From Fictibacillus phosphorivorans (GTDB lineage: Bacteria > Bacillota > Bacilli > Bacillales > Fictibacillaceae), in NCBI RefSeq assembly GCF_001629705.1, contig NZ_CP015378.1, forward strand, positions 1,488,001-1,552,000: a stretch of 64,000 nt of DNA, in the 5' to 3' direction. The notes under the pieces are model-generated. The model saw nothing but the letters and a program-made list of their open reading frames with translations. It had not been told where the DNA came from and searched no databases. The translations under genes were made by a program, and so were the position numbers. Below are positions 1 through 7,900 of the stretch, piece by piece. Every line of letters starts with the position of its first letter. Within the stretch, counting starts at the first letter, position 1.

Positions 1-435
1 CGTAGCGGGATAATAAGCGTGAATTAGGTTGATGAGATGAGGCGTATTTGGGAAGAGTATTCCGTTCGAATAAGTTACAACGTTTGTCTTTGCTTGTAGC
101 AGTATCTTTTCGGCGCTTTCGTAACTACCCAATCCTTGCACCTCATAGATTAGCTTCCCTGTAAACCCAAGTGTTCTTATCCGCTGAAGCAATCCGATAT
201 CTGAGCAAACGAAGATGGCATTAAAACCATCCTTTATTATTCTCTTAATCTCTTCATCCTCATTCGTGATATAAGTAGGAATCTCTGAAATATTCTGCAT
301 GCCTGTACCATTCTGCAGGTAAAGAAGGTGACAGTCGATGCCATGCTTTTTAAGTGCTTTGCATCGTTGACGGTTTAATGTTTCCATCCCACCGCTAGGT
401 AGATAAAAAACAAACAAAATTTTAGCTGTGATCAT
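1..435 (-). CDS. Glycosyltransferase family 4-like protein, N-terminal part (cut by window start)
   Basis: The first 145 codons are present and the C-terminus lies outside the window. The ATG at 435 is preceded by GGAGCT. The protein begins MITAKILFVFYLPSGGMETL, the usual GT-B opening in which a glycine-rich loop (PSGGME) follows the first beta strand. A second Rossmann-like segment follows, with strands at about residues 71-75 and 92-97. GT4 enzymes of this kind move sugars from nucleotide donors to a growing polysaccharide or protein on the cytoplasmic side. It is divergent from the sugar-nucleotide operon starting at 615, so a joint role in a surface glycan is likely. The catalytic C-terminal domain cannot be checked. 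Confidence 0.72.
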   Translation of the reverse strand, partial: MITAKILFVFYLPSGGMETLNRQRCKALKKHGIDCHLLYLQNGTGMQNISEIPTYITNEDEEIKRIIKDGFNAIFVCSDIGLLQRIRTLGFTGKLIYEVQGLGSYESAEKILLQAKTNVVTYSNGILFPNTPHLINLIHAYYPAT

Positions 436-463
436 ACGTTAGCTCCTTTTAAATTCTATAAGC

Positions 464-490
464 CATTGTATGAATCCATAGAAAAGATGT
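464..490 (-). promoter_or_regulatory. Candidate mother-cell sigma-K/sigma-E promoter of the GT4 gene
   Basis: On the minus strand an AC at 490-489 is followed after 16 bases by CATACAATG at 472-464. The sigma-K consensus is AC, about 16 bases, CATAnnnTA, so only the last base differs. CATACAAT also fits the sigma-E -10 consensus CATACAnT. The element lies about 30 bases before the start codon. Sequence match only. Confidence 0.38.
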
Positions 491-553
491 TCTAAACACT
501 CACTTTAAAGGGGTGCCTTTTTTTGTTTGTACAGGGTAGGGGTCTAGTCCACA

Positions 554-582
554 TTGGGAATACAATCATAGTTTAATATAAA
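554..582 (+). promoter_or_regulatory. Candidate promoter of the sugar-nucleotide operon
   Basis: TTGGGA at 554-559 and TATAAA at 577-582 are separated by 17 bases, a fair sigma-A promoter about 30 bases before the TTG start at 615. An overlapping CATAGTTTA at 567-575 fits the sigma-K -10 consensus, but its AC partner is only 14 bases upstream, so the sigma factor is uncertain. Confidence 0.4.
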
Positions 583-614
583 GTTTTAATTTTAATTATG
601 GAAGGAGAGTTTCA

Positions 615-1706
615 TTGAAAATAGTAACTATTCTTGGAACACGTCCAGAAATCATTCGGCTAAGTTTGATCATCAAAAAACTAGATCAATTAGCAGATCA
701 ACATATTTTGATTCACACAGGTCAAAACTTCACACCTTCATTAAATGATGTGTTTTTCCAAGAGTTTCAACTAAGAAAGCCAGACTATATTTTAATGAAA
801 CAACAATTTTCTTTCGGAAATCAAATTGCACATCTGTTTTCAGAGTTAGAGAAAATCTTGTTACACGAGAAGCCAGATAAAGTTTTGGTTCTAGGTGACA
901 CGAACAGCGCTCTTTCTTCTATTGTTACAGAAAGGTTGAACATACCGGTCGTTCATATGGAAGCGGGTAACAGATGTTTTGACTTGAATGTACCAGAAGA
1001 AAAAAACAGAAAAGTAATTGACGCCATCTCTACCTTTAATCTGCCATATACCAAATACAGCAGAGAGAACTTAATAAGAGAAGGTGTTCCTGTTAACCGA
1101 ATCATGGTGTCAGGTAACCCGATCTATGAAGTGTTAACTCAATTTGAAGAACAGATTGATACTAGCAAAATTCTAGAAAAATTAAATGTTTCAAAAGGAA
1201 AGTATATGTTGGTCACAGCTCATCGTGCTGAGAACGTGGACAATCACGTTCATTTAAAAGAAATATTAACAGGTTTAAATTTAGTTGCTGAACATTTTAA
1301 GATGCCTATCATCTGTTCCATTCACCCACGGACGAGATCAAGAATACTAGAGAGAGGTACGTTAAAGATGCACCCATTCGTACAGTTTCATGAACCCTTT
1401 GGATTCTTTGACTTTGTAAAGTTAGAAAAGCACGCATTCTGTGCACTAACAGATAGTGGGACCGTTCAAGAGGAATGTTGTTTGTTTCAAGTACCGACTG
1501 TAACGATGAGAAATAGTACTGAACGGCCAGAAACTGTTGAGTGCGGCAGCAATTGTGTGTCGGGTGTTTCAGCACAACAAATCTTGGCTTCAGTAAAAGT
1601 AATGACAAATCAGAAGAAGCAATGGTCCATTCCAGAAGGCTATGGAGATTTAGATGTTTCAGATCGAGTCGTAAAGTTTATTTTAGGAGGAAATAGTATT
1701 GTTTAA
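615..1706 (+). CDS. wecB: UDP-N-acetylglucosamine 2-epimerase, non-hydrolysing (WecB/CapG type)
   Basis: A 363-residue protein opening with MKIVTILGTRPEIIRL, the signature of the WecB/MnaA/CapG family, at full family length. Residues matching the known catalytic acids and base are visible in GDTNSAL, HMEAGNR, VPEEKNRK and TAHRAEN, and the UDP-binding SGTVQEE segment is near residue 280. The TTG start at 615 has GAAGGAGAG directly upstream. Family enzymes interconvert UDP-GlcNAc and UDP-ManNAc; in L-FucNAc or L-QuiNAc pathways a relative acts at C2 of the 6-deoxy sugar. The next gene overlaps by 8 bases, so this is the first gene of a tightly coupled operon with three SDR sugar enzymes. The final sugar is inferred, not shown. 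Confidence 0.85.
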   Translation: MKIVTILGTRPEIIRLSLIIKKLDQLADQHILIHTGQNFTPSLNDVFFQEFQLRKPDYILMKQQFSFGNQIAHLFSELEKILLHEKPDKVLVLGDTNSALSSIVTERLNIPVVHMEAGNRCFDLNVPEEKNRKVIDAISTFNLPYTKYSRENLIREGVPVNRIMVSGNPIYEVLTQFEEQIDTSKILEKLNVSKGKYMLVTAHRAENVDNHVHLKEILTGLNLVAEHFKMPIICSIHPRTRSRILERGTLKMHPFVQFHEPFGFFDFVKLEKHAFCALTDSGTVQEECCLFQVPTVTMRNSTERPETVECGSNCVSGVSAQQILASVKVMTNQKKQWSIPEGYGDLDVSDRVVKFILGGNSIV

Positions 1707-2685
1707 TAAAAGAATTTTAATTACGGGGGGCACGGGATCTTGGGGTCATGAGCTAGTCAAGCAGCTCCTGCCAAAAGAACCAAAAGAAATCATCGTCCTC
1801 TCACGTAATGAAGCAAGTCAAGTAGCTATGCAAAGACAGTTTGATTATAATCCCAAGCTTACCTTTATGATTGGTGATATTAGAGATAAAGACTCCTTAA
1901 TGAGAGCGAGTGAAGGCATAGATTATATCTATCATCTTGCAGCATTAAAGCATGTACCGATCTGTGAGCTTCAACCTTATGAAGCACTGAAAAGCAATAT
2001 TCAAGGAACACAAAACGTAATCGAAACAGCCATTCATCATAAGGTAACGAAAGTGATCTATATTTCAACTGACAAAGCAGCGAACCCTTCTAACCTTTAC
2101 GGAATGACGAAAGCGATCGGTGAAAAGTTAATCATTCATGCTAACCTATTAAGTAAACATACAAGATTTGTTTGTGTAAGAGGTGGAAATGTTTTAGGTA
2201 CGAATGGCAGCGTTATTCATGTATTTAAGAGTCAGATCAAGAACAAAGGACAAGTGGGCATTACTGATTTTGAAATGACACGTTTCTTCTTAACCTTAGA
2301 AGAAGCGATCAGTCTTTTATTTAAAGCCACTTATGAAAGTGTTGGCGGTGAGATCTTTGTTATGAAGATGCCTACGTGCAAGATTACTGATTTAGCGCAA
2401 GTTCTTATTGATGCTTCAGGAGAAAAAGGCGTAAAGATGATCGAGCTTGGAAAACGTCCAGGAGAGAAGCTTCATGAGATCCTTTTATCTGAATACGAAA
2501 GTGCAACAACTGTCCTCTTTGATAACGAATATTTCGTTATTCTACCAACAATCGATATTGAAGGTTTGAATCAGCGCTATGCCTCTTATGAAAAAGTAGA
2601 GCTTGAAAGTTATAGTTCTGAGACTGATCTGATGACGAAGGAAGAGATTCATAAGATGCTCGTTGAAGGTGGATTTCTGTCTTGA
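1699..2685 (+). CDS. NAD(P)-dependent UDP-GlcNAc 4,6-dehydratase (PseB/CapE/WbvB-like SDR)
   Basis: A 328-residue extended SDR. The nucleotide-binding motif GGTGSWG is at residues 10-16, the STDKAANP segment characteristic of UDP-GlcNAc 4,6-dehydratases at about 123-130, and the catalytic pair Tyr134/Lys138 in YGMTK. CapE and FlaA1 relatives, as I recall, have Met in place of this Tyr, so the protein is PseB-like at this point. The reaction is loss of water from UDP-GlcNAc to a 4-keto-6-deoxy sugar, with or without C5 inversion. The TTG start overlaps the end of the epimerase gene by 8 bases, and the next gene overlaps its own end by 4. The fold and activity class are secure; C5 stereochemistry cannot be told by eye. 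Confidence 0.82.
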   Translation: MFNKRILITGGTGSWGHELVKQLLPKEPKEIIVLSRNEASQVAMQRQFDYNPKLTFMIGDIRDKDSLMRASEGIDYIYHLAALKHVPICELQPYEALKSNIQGTQNVIETAIHHKVTKVIYISTDKAANPSNLYGMTKAIGEKLIIHANLLSKHTRFVCVRGGNVLGTNGSVIHVFKSQIKNKGQVGITDFEMTRFFLTLEEAISLLFKATYESVGGEIFVMKMPTCKITDLAQVLIDASGEKGVKMIELGKRPGEKLHEILLSEYESATTVLFDNEYFVILPTIDIEGLNQRYASYEKVELESYSSETDLMTKEEIHKMLVEGGFLS

Positions 2686-3497
2686 AGATCATGATTTTAG
2701 GAGCGAATGGGATGGCGGGTCATATGATCGCCTCCTATTTCAAAACAAAGACAACACATGAGCTCCTTCTGACTTCTAGAGACGGGACGGAAGGTCATAT
2801 TCAGCTCGATGCAAAGAACCTAACGCAGATTGCTGAAGTTGTGCAGCATCACAAGCCAGATCTAATCATCAACTGCATCGGTCTTTTAAATGAGTACGCG
2901 GCCATTCATCAAAGAGAAGCGATCCTGGTTAATAGTCTACTCCCACACGAGTTAGCATATCAGCTAAATGTGTATGGAGGAAAACTAATCCACATTAGTA
3001 CAGATTGTGTGTTCAGCGGGCACCAAGGCAACTATAATGAGGAATCTGTACCAGATGGATTATCGATGTATGCGAAAACGAAACAGCTTGGAGAAATAAA
3101 AAAACAACCACATCTAACGATTCGAACCTCTATTATTGGTCCTGAACTTAAAAATGGTATCGGTTTATTTCATTGGTTTATTCAACAGAAGGGAACCATC
3201 AAAGGTTTCACCCACGTGAAATGGAACGGTGTCACAACGTTAGAACTTGCTAAATTTATAGATCATACTATCAAGAATCCAATAACTGGCCTTTACCACT
3301 TAACCGCTCCAGAGGTTCTTTCAAAGTATGAACTATTAAAGATTATCAAGGATATCTATCAAAAAGACGACGTTGATATTATTCCGCATACCGAACCACG
3401 ATTAGATCGAACGCTCTTTAATACGAGGTTAGATTCTGAATATAAAGTGGCATCTTACGAAAAACAGGTGCAAGATTTAAAGAATTGGTTGAAATGA
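2682..3497 (+). CDS. RmlD-type SDR, 4-keto-6-deoxy sugar-nucleotide reductase
   Basis: A 271-residue protein of the dTDP-4-dehydrorhamnose reductase (RmlD) fold. GANGMAG at residues 7-13 binds NAD(P). The STDCVFSG segment at about 106-113 is typical of RmlD, and Tyr130/Lys134 in YAKTK is the catalytic pair. It lacks the C-terminal cupin domain of CapF and matches the length of WbvR-like reductases of the UDP-L-QuiNAc pathway. The TTG start overlaps the previous stop by 4 bases, implying translational coupling. Together with the dehydratase and 2-epimerase it suggests a UDP-2-acetamido-2,6-dideoxy-L-hexose product. There is no dTDP-glucose set (rmlA, rmlB) here, which argues against a rhamnose role. 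Confidence 0.78.
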   Translation: MKIMILGANGMAGHMIASYFKTKTTHELLLTSRDGTEGHIQLDAKNLTQIAEVVQHHKPDLIINCIGLLNEYAAIHQREAILVNSLLPHELAYQLNVYGGKLIHISTDCVFSGHQGNYNEESVPDGLSMYAKTKQLGEIKKQPHLTIRTSIIGPELKNGIGLFHWFIQQKGTIKGFTHVKWNGVTTLELAKFIDHTIKNPITGLYHLTAPEVLSKYELLKIIKDIYQKDDVDIIPHTEPRLDRTLFNTRLDSEYKVASYEKQVQDLKNWLK

Positions 3498-4366
3498 AAA
3501 AAAAGATTATAATCACGGGTGCAGCAGGATTTACGGGGAATTCTGCTTGTCAGTACTTTGCAGATAAGGGATATGATGTGATAGGTATCTCTAGAAGTGA
3601 CTTAGCTGAAGTAAAGGTGCGTGTTGTTACCTGTGATCTATTAGACAAAGAAAAGGTGTCGGAGATCTTTGACTTCTATAAACCTGATTTTTGTTTGCAT
3701 CTAGCAGGTGTGAATTCTGTACCTCGCTCATGGAATGACCCTTCATCAACGATTGAAGCTAACGTACTCGGTACCGTTTATTTATTGGAAGCCATCCGTA
3801 AAGCCGTTCCATCGTGTCGTACCGTAATTGTAAGCTCAGCACTTTCAGGAATAGATCATCCTTATGGTGTGAGTAAAAAACATCAAGAACAACTTGTAGC
3901 AGACTGGGCAAATCTGTTTGATCTTCAACTTATGATAGCAAAACCATGTAACTTGATCGGACCAGGCAGATCACCTGGTTTCGTTTCTTTTTTAGCAAAT
4001 CGTATCATTCAGCTCGAATCGTCAGGTGATCATAGTCCCATCAACATCAGCCACCTCCAAAACGAACGAGAATTCTTAGATGTAAGAGATGCGATAGCTG
4101 CTTATGAAGTTCTTTTAAAAGCAGGAAATAGGAATGTGACCTATGAGATAGGTTCAGGAAAGATGACAACATTGCTAGAGATTCTTGATATCTTCCAAAC
4201 ATTAACAAAAGAAAAACTTACGATCATAGAGACGAACGATACTAAAGACTTGAGTCCTCGTGTTATGAACTCAGAGCTGATAAAAGATTATAACTGGCAA
4301 ACTGTTTATCCCTTAGAACTCTCAATTAAACAAATTCTTTCCTACCACAGATCGGTAGGTTCATGA
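3494..4366 (+). CDS. NAD-dependent epimerase/dehydratase family protein (extended SDR)
   Basis: From the ATG at 3494, which overlaps the previous stop in an ATGA arrangement, the product is 290 residues; an in-frame TTG at 3485 is also possible but less natural. GAAGFTG at residues 9-15 and Tyr124/Lys128 in YGVSK identify an extended SDR. The sequence is nearest to GDP-mannose 4,6-dehydratase or GDP-4-keto-6-deoxymannose reductase relatives (conserved LAG, SSAL and KPCNLIGPG segments). It is the fourth gene of the operon and ends just before a strong terminator. Three enzymes would suffice for UDP-L-QuiNAc or UDP-L-FucNAc, so this one may give a second sugar or a C4 variant; the substrate is unknown. 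Confidence 0.75.
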   Translation: MKKKIIITGAAGFTGNSACQYFADKGYDVIGISRSDLAEVKVRVVTCDLLDKEKVSEIFDFYKPDFCLHLAGVNSVPRSWNDPSSTIEANVLGTVYLLEAIRKAVPSCRTVIVSSALSGIDHPYGVSKKHQEQLVADWANLFDLQLMIAKPCNLIGPGRSPGFVSFLANRIIQLESSGDHSPINISHLQNEREFLDVRDAIAAYEVLLKAGNRNVTYEIGSGKMTTLLEILDIFQTLTKEKLTIIETNDTKDLSPRVMNSELIKDYNWQTVYPLELSIKQILSYHRSVGS

Positions 4367-4380
4367 ATAAATACACGAAG

Positions 4381-4415
4381 AAAATGCGCCCCTAATTGGT
4401 GGGACGCATTTTTTT
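4381..4415. terminator. Bidirectional rho-independent terminator
   Basis: AAATGCG and CCC pair with GGG and CGCATTT around a short loop, followed by a T-run on the plus strand and an A-run before the stem. It separates the convergent sugar operon and the GT2 gene. Confidence 0.8.
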
Positions 4416-5742
4416 ATTTCATACGTTTATGGTAAAGAGCCATATTCATCCAATGCATATTCTCGGCATTAGCATGTTGACTAAAGAAATGGTTTACTAC
4501 TTGATCGTCTGATACACCGCTCAAATCTTTTTGAATTGCCTTTAGCTTATACAGTACCGCATATGGTTGAGTGGTTTTTTTGAAGGCATTATTCTCATAT
4601 CGACTTCCTTTAATAATAGGTCCTGGAAATAATCGATCTCGGCGTTCATACCAAATTTTATGATTCGTCACTAACATATCTGTTTGAGAAGGTAGTGTTT
4701 CCATTCTTAACACCATCTGCTCAAGCGCTTGTGGATCTAGCCAGTCTTCTCCGGTCATAAATAGAACATACTCACCGATACAATAATCGAGGGCGATTTC
4801 AATGGAACCTGCTTTTCCGCGATGATTTAGCAGTAAGGGGACCATTCTCGATTCGTGTGTTTTATGAATTGAATCAGGAGTGAAATCGGTCGAACCGTCA
4901 TCCACTACTACGATCTGAAAATCGCTTAACGTTTGTTGAAGAATGCTGTTCAATGCATGGTCGATCGTTTTCACATGATTATGCGTATACAGAAGAATAC
5001 TCACTTTTGTAAGCTTTCCGATTCGCTTTTGAATATCGATACTGCTTGCCATACTCTCCATCGTTAGTTGCTCTGGCGGAATGTTTGTCGTTAGGGCATA
5101 TCTGCCATTAAAGCGATATTCCATAATATATTCACGCAGGAGCACGAAATCGCCATGCTGTAGCAAACGGATCCAAAAATCATGGTCTTGTACGTTAGGG
5201 AAATCTCCTCGATAGCCTCCAGCTTTTGAAAAAGCTTCACTTCTGAACAAGAAAGAAGCACCAATGAAACAATTCTGGAAGATCTCTTCTTTTTTCCTCG
5301 TCATAAAATGCTCGACATATTCATACCAAGCCTTTGTATAAGTGATCGGTGTCCCATGTTGATCGATTCGTCTATAAAAGGAATACACCAATACGGTTTC
5401 TTTCGATGCTTGATCCATCGTATCGACTAATCGCTCTAAAAAGTTTGGATCATGTCTGTTATCACTGGAGATCCAAGTAAGATAAGGACAATCTAGAAGG
5501 AGTTCAAAACCCTCATTCAGTGTAGGAGAAATTCCAAGGTTCACCTTTCGATCCACGATCTCATAGGGAATGGTCAAAAGTTTACTAGCTTCATTTATGG
5601 CAGTGACCGTTTCATCATTAGGTCCATCAAGCACGATTACAAGTTTAAAATCACGAAAAGTCTGTTTTTCCACTGATTCTATACATTCAAATATATACTC
5701 CCTTTCCTGATGATAAACGGGGAGTACAACGCCTACTTTCAC
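4414..5742 (-). CDS. Tandem-domain glycosyltransferase family 2 protein
   Basis: The GTG at 5742 is chosen because AGGAGG lies 7 bases upstream; the product is 442 residues. Two GT-A modules are visible. The first opens with VKVGVVLPVYHQ and spans about 1-230, with TWISSDN in the DxD region. The second opens with VSILLYTHNH and spans about 245-440, with VVVDDGSTD and a later TGEDW. GT2 enzymes use nucleotide sugars to build polysaccharide chains or decorate proteins in the cytoplasm. The first module has VLDGPND where DDGSTD is usual, so it may be specialised. It faces the sugar-nucleotide operon across a shared terminator and probably uses its product. No membrane segment is evident. Confidence 0.75.
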   Translation of the reverse strand: MKVGVVLPVYHQEREYIFECIESVEKQTFRDFKLVIVLDGPNDETVTAINEASKLLTIPYEIVDRKVNLGISPTLNEGFELLLDCPYLTWISSDNRHDPNFLERLVDTMDQASKETVLVYSFYRRIDQHGTPITYTKAWYEYVEHFMTRKKEEIFQNCFIGASFLFRSEAFSKAGGYRGDFPNVQDHDFWIRLLQHGDFVLLREYIMEYRFNGRYALTTNIPPEQLTMESMASSIDIQKRIGKLTKVSILLYTHNHVKTIDHALNSILQQTLSDFQIVVVDDGSTDFTPDSIHKTHESRMVPLLLNHRGKAGSIEIALDYCIGEYVLFMTGEDWLDPQALEQMVLRMETLPSQTDMLVTNHKIWYERRDRLFPGPIIKGSRYENNAFKKTTQPYAVLYKLKAIQKDLSGVSDDQVVNHFFSQHANAENMHWMNMALYHKRMK

Positions 5743-5910
5743 TAAAGTTCCTCCTAAGTTCAATTGCTCTATGATTGATAATGTCATAGTGCGATACAAG
5801 CATTCTATTCAACTTTCCATAAATGGGACTGGTTATTTTGGTAAAAAAATTTCATATTATTTTTAGAGAGTTTGGAATAATGTTTTACAGTTTTTTTTTA
5901 ACTTTGAAAA

Positions 5911-6010
5911 GTTGATTGTGGAAGGTGCGAGACTCCAAATGGTGCAGAGCGCCTAGATGGCTCACCGCACCCCCCGCGGAAAGCGAAGCAACCTGGAATG
6001 GAAATCAACT
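5911..6010. repeat. Bacillaceae intergenic repeat, short copy
   Basis: The 5' edge GTTGATTGTGGAAGGTGCGA and the 3' edge GGAATGGAAATCAAC are partly inverted copies of each other. The core contains GGCTCACCGC and GCGGAAAGCGAAGC. The same edges and core recur at 58642-58850. It fills the middle of the 363-base gap between the GT2 gene and sat, just upstream of the sat promoter candidate. I recognise this as a repeat type common between Bacillaceae genes; its function is unknown to me. Confidence 0.65.
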
Positions 6011-6031
6011 ACATTCAATGTGAATACACTC

Positions 6032-6059
6032 ACAAAACTTGTCTAACCTTCATACACTA
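6032..6059 (+). promoter_or_regulatory. Candidate sigma-K-type promoter of sat-cysC
   Basis: AC at 6032-6033, 17 bases, then CATACACTA at 6051-6059, a full match to the sigma-K -10 consensus CATAnnnTA; CATACACT also fits sigma-E. It lies about 45 bases before the sat start. Evidence is the motif alone. Confidence 0.4.
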
Positions 6060-6105
6060 GTAATGATTAGCAAGAGCTAATTGATTAATAGTTGAGGTGA
6101 AATTC

Positions 6106-7236
6106 ATGCTCCTTCTTCCTCATGGTGGAAGTTTAGTCAATCGACAGTTTACTAATGTCGAGTGCAATCAAAACCAAATAAAAATTGAATTAGATGCGAT
6201 CAGTTTATCTGATTTAGAATGTATTTCTAACGGTGCATTTAGTCCTCTTGATTCGTTTATGAACAAAGCCGATTACGAAAGTGTTGTAAATGGAATGAGG
6301 TTGTATAACGGACTTCCTTGGAGTGTTCCTATAACATTACCTGTTACAGACGATAAGGCTAAACAATTAATAAAGCAGCAAGAAGCGTTACTGATTTATG
6401 AAAATACGGTCTATGGAAAAATAGAAATTACGGATATTTATAAACCTGACAAACTTTTAGAAGTGAAAAACGTCTATCGTACAGAGGATGTGTCGCATCC
6501 AGGGGTACAGAATGTATTAAATAGAGGAAGTTGGTATGTCGGAGGAAAGGTTACGTTGGTGAACAAACCTCCACGAAAAGTGGATTCTAGCTATTATTTG
6601 AATCCTAAAGAAACGAGAGAACAGTTTAATAAGAACGGATGGGAAAAAATCGTTGGCTTTCAAACGAGAAATCCCATTCATCGTGCACATGAATATTTAC
6701 AAAAAACAGCTCTAGAACAGATGGACGGGCTGTTATTGCACCCGTTAGTAGGAGAAACAAAACAAGATGACATACCTGCAGAAGTTAGAATGAAATCTTA
6801 TGAAACACTTCTCCAACATTATTATCCTAAAAATCGCGTTCTTTTGGGTGCCTTTCCAGGATCAATGAGATATGCAGGTCCGCGTGAAGCGATTTTTCAT
6901 TCTATCATAAGAAAAAATTATGGATGCAGTCATATTATTATAGGAAGAGATCATGCAGGAGTAGGCAATTTTTATGGTCCTTATGATGCTCAACATATTT
7001 TTGCTGAGTTTAATAAGGAGGAGATCGGAATAACCCCTATTTTCTTCGAGAATAGTTTTTATTGTACAAAATGTGGAGCGATGGCTACGATTAAAACTTG
7101 TCCGCATGATGAAAAAGACAGACTTATTCTATCTGGAACGAAAGTTAGAGAAATGCTTAAAAATAACGAGCCGATCTCACCTCATTTTAGCCGCAATGAA
7201 GTCATCTCAATATTACGTGATTATTATGGTGAATAA
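6106..7236 (+). CDS. sat: Sulfate adenylyltransferase (ATP sulfurylase)
   Basis: Makes adenosine 5'-phosphosulfate (APS) and pyrophosphate from ATP and sulfate in the cytoplasm. The product is 376 residues from the ATG at 6106, which follows GAGGTGA; a GTG at 6097 is in frame but sits inside that ribosome site. The active-site motifs QTRNPIHRAHE and GRDHAGVG are both intact, and the length matches single-domain Bacillus Sat. A CxxC-like Cys pair (YCTKCGA) occurs near the C-terminus, as in other bacterial homologues. It forms an operon with cysC, 20 bases downstream. The rest of the assimilation operon (cysH, cysP and others) is absent here, and the promoter resembles a sporulation promoter, so a role other than cysteine synthesis is possible. 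Confidence 0.92.
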   Translation: MLLLPHGGSLVNRQFTNVECNQNQIKIELDAISLSDLECISNGAFSPLDSFMNKADYESVVNGMRLYNGLPWSVPITLPVTDDKAKQLIKQQEALLIYENTVYGKIEITDIYKPDKLLEVKNVYRTEDVSHPGVQNVLNRGSWYVGGKVTLVNKPPRKVDSSYYLNPKETREQFNKNGWEKIVGFQTRNPIHRAHEYLQKTALEQMDGLLLHPLVGETKQDDIPAEVRMKSYETLLQHYYPKNRVLLGAFPGSMRYAGPREAIFHSIIRKNYGCSHIIIGRDHAGVGNFYGPYDAQHIFAEFNKEEIGITPIFFENSFYCTKCGAMATIKTCPHDEKDRLILSGTKVREMLKNNEPISPHFSRNEVISILRDYYGE

Positions 7237-7256
7237 ACGTTAAGGAGGCTAAAGAG

Positions 7257-7862
7257 TTGAATCAAGAAGATAAGAATATAACATGGCAACAGCATAACGT
7301 AACAAAGGCAATGAGACAGAAGCTTCATGGTCATAAAAGCTTTGTACTTTGGTTTACAGGCCTATCTGGTTCTGGGAAATCAACGATAGCTTCCGAAGTG
7401 GAGAAGATGTTATACAAAAGAAAGCACAGTACCATGTTGCTTGATGGGGATAATGTTAGACACGGATTAAATCGAGATCTAACTTTTTCAAAAGAAGCAA
7501 GAACCGAGAACATTAGAAGGATTGGGGAAGTTGCAAAGCTTTTTGTGGAGAGTGGATCGATTGTTTTAGTTGCAGCTATTTCTCCTATTGCTGCAGATCG
7601 TGATGCTGTTAGAAGTTTGTTTACTCGTGAAGAATTTGTAGAAGTATATATAGATTGCAATCTTATAGAATGTGAAAAAAGAGATCCAAAAGGACTTTAT
7701 AGAAAAGTAAGAGAAGGATTAATCACTAATTTCACGGGTATTTCTGATCCATATGAAGCACCGGTTTCTCCAGAGATCATTGTGAAAACAGATCTTTTAG
7801 AAGTAAATGAAAGTGCAGAACATATCATACAATACTTGATCGCAAATCAATATATATCCTAA
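7257..7862 (+). CDS. cysC: Adenylylsulfate kinase (APS kinase)
   Basis: Phosphorylates APS to PAPS, the donor for sulfotransferases and for PAPS reductase. The product is 201 residues, the normal size. The Walker A loop GLSGSGKST is at residues 35-43, DGDNVRHGLNRDL follows at about 62-74, and ISPIAADRD carries the conserved substrate loop. The TTG start at 7257 has TAAGGAGG upstream. It is the second and last gene of the sat-cysC unit and is followed by a strong terminator. No sulfotransferase or PAPS reductase is visible in the window, so where the PAPS goes is open. Confidence 0.92.
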   Translation: MNQEDKNITWQQHNVTKAMRQKLHGHKSFVLWFTGLSGSGKSTIASEVEKMLYKRKHSTMLLDGDNVRHGLNRDLTFSKEARTENIRRIGEVAKLFVESGSIVLVAAISPIAADRDAVRSLFTREEFVEVYIDCNLIECEKRDPKGLYRKVREGLITNFTGISDPYEAPVSPEIIVKTDLLEVNESAEHIIQYLIANQYIS

Positions 7863-7865
7863 TGG

Positions 7866-7900
7866 AAAAGCTGCACCCCGTAAGGGTGACAGCTTTTTTA
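7866..7900 (+). terminator. Terminator of sat-cysC
   Basis: AAAGCTG and ACCC pair with GGGT and CAGCTTT around CGTAA, followed by six T residues. The opposing small gene ends inside it. Confidence 0.85.

Noticed and set aside
500..530. Small stem AAAGG/CCTTT followed by a T-run
   Set aside because: Only five base pairs, and it lies between two divergent genes with no rightward gene to terminate.
5743..5799. Upstream extension of the GT2 gene
   Set aside because: The AGGAGG ribosome site lies inside the extension, immediately before the GTG at 5742.
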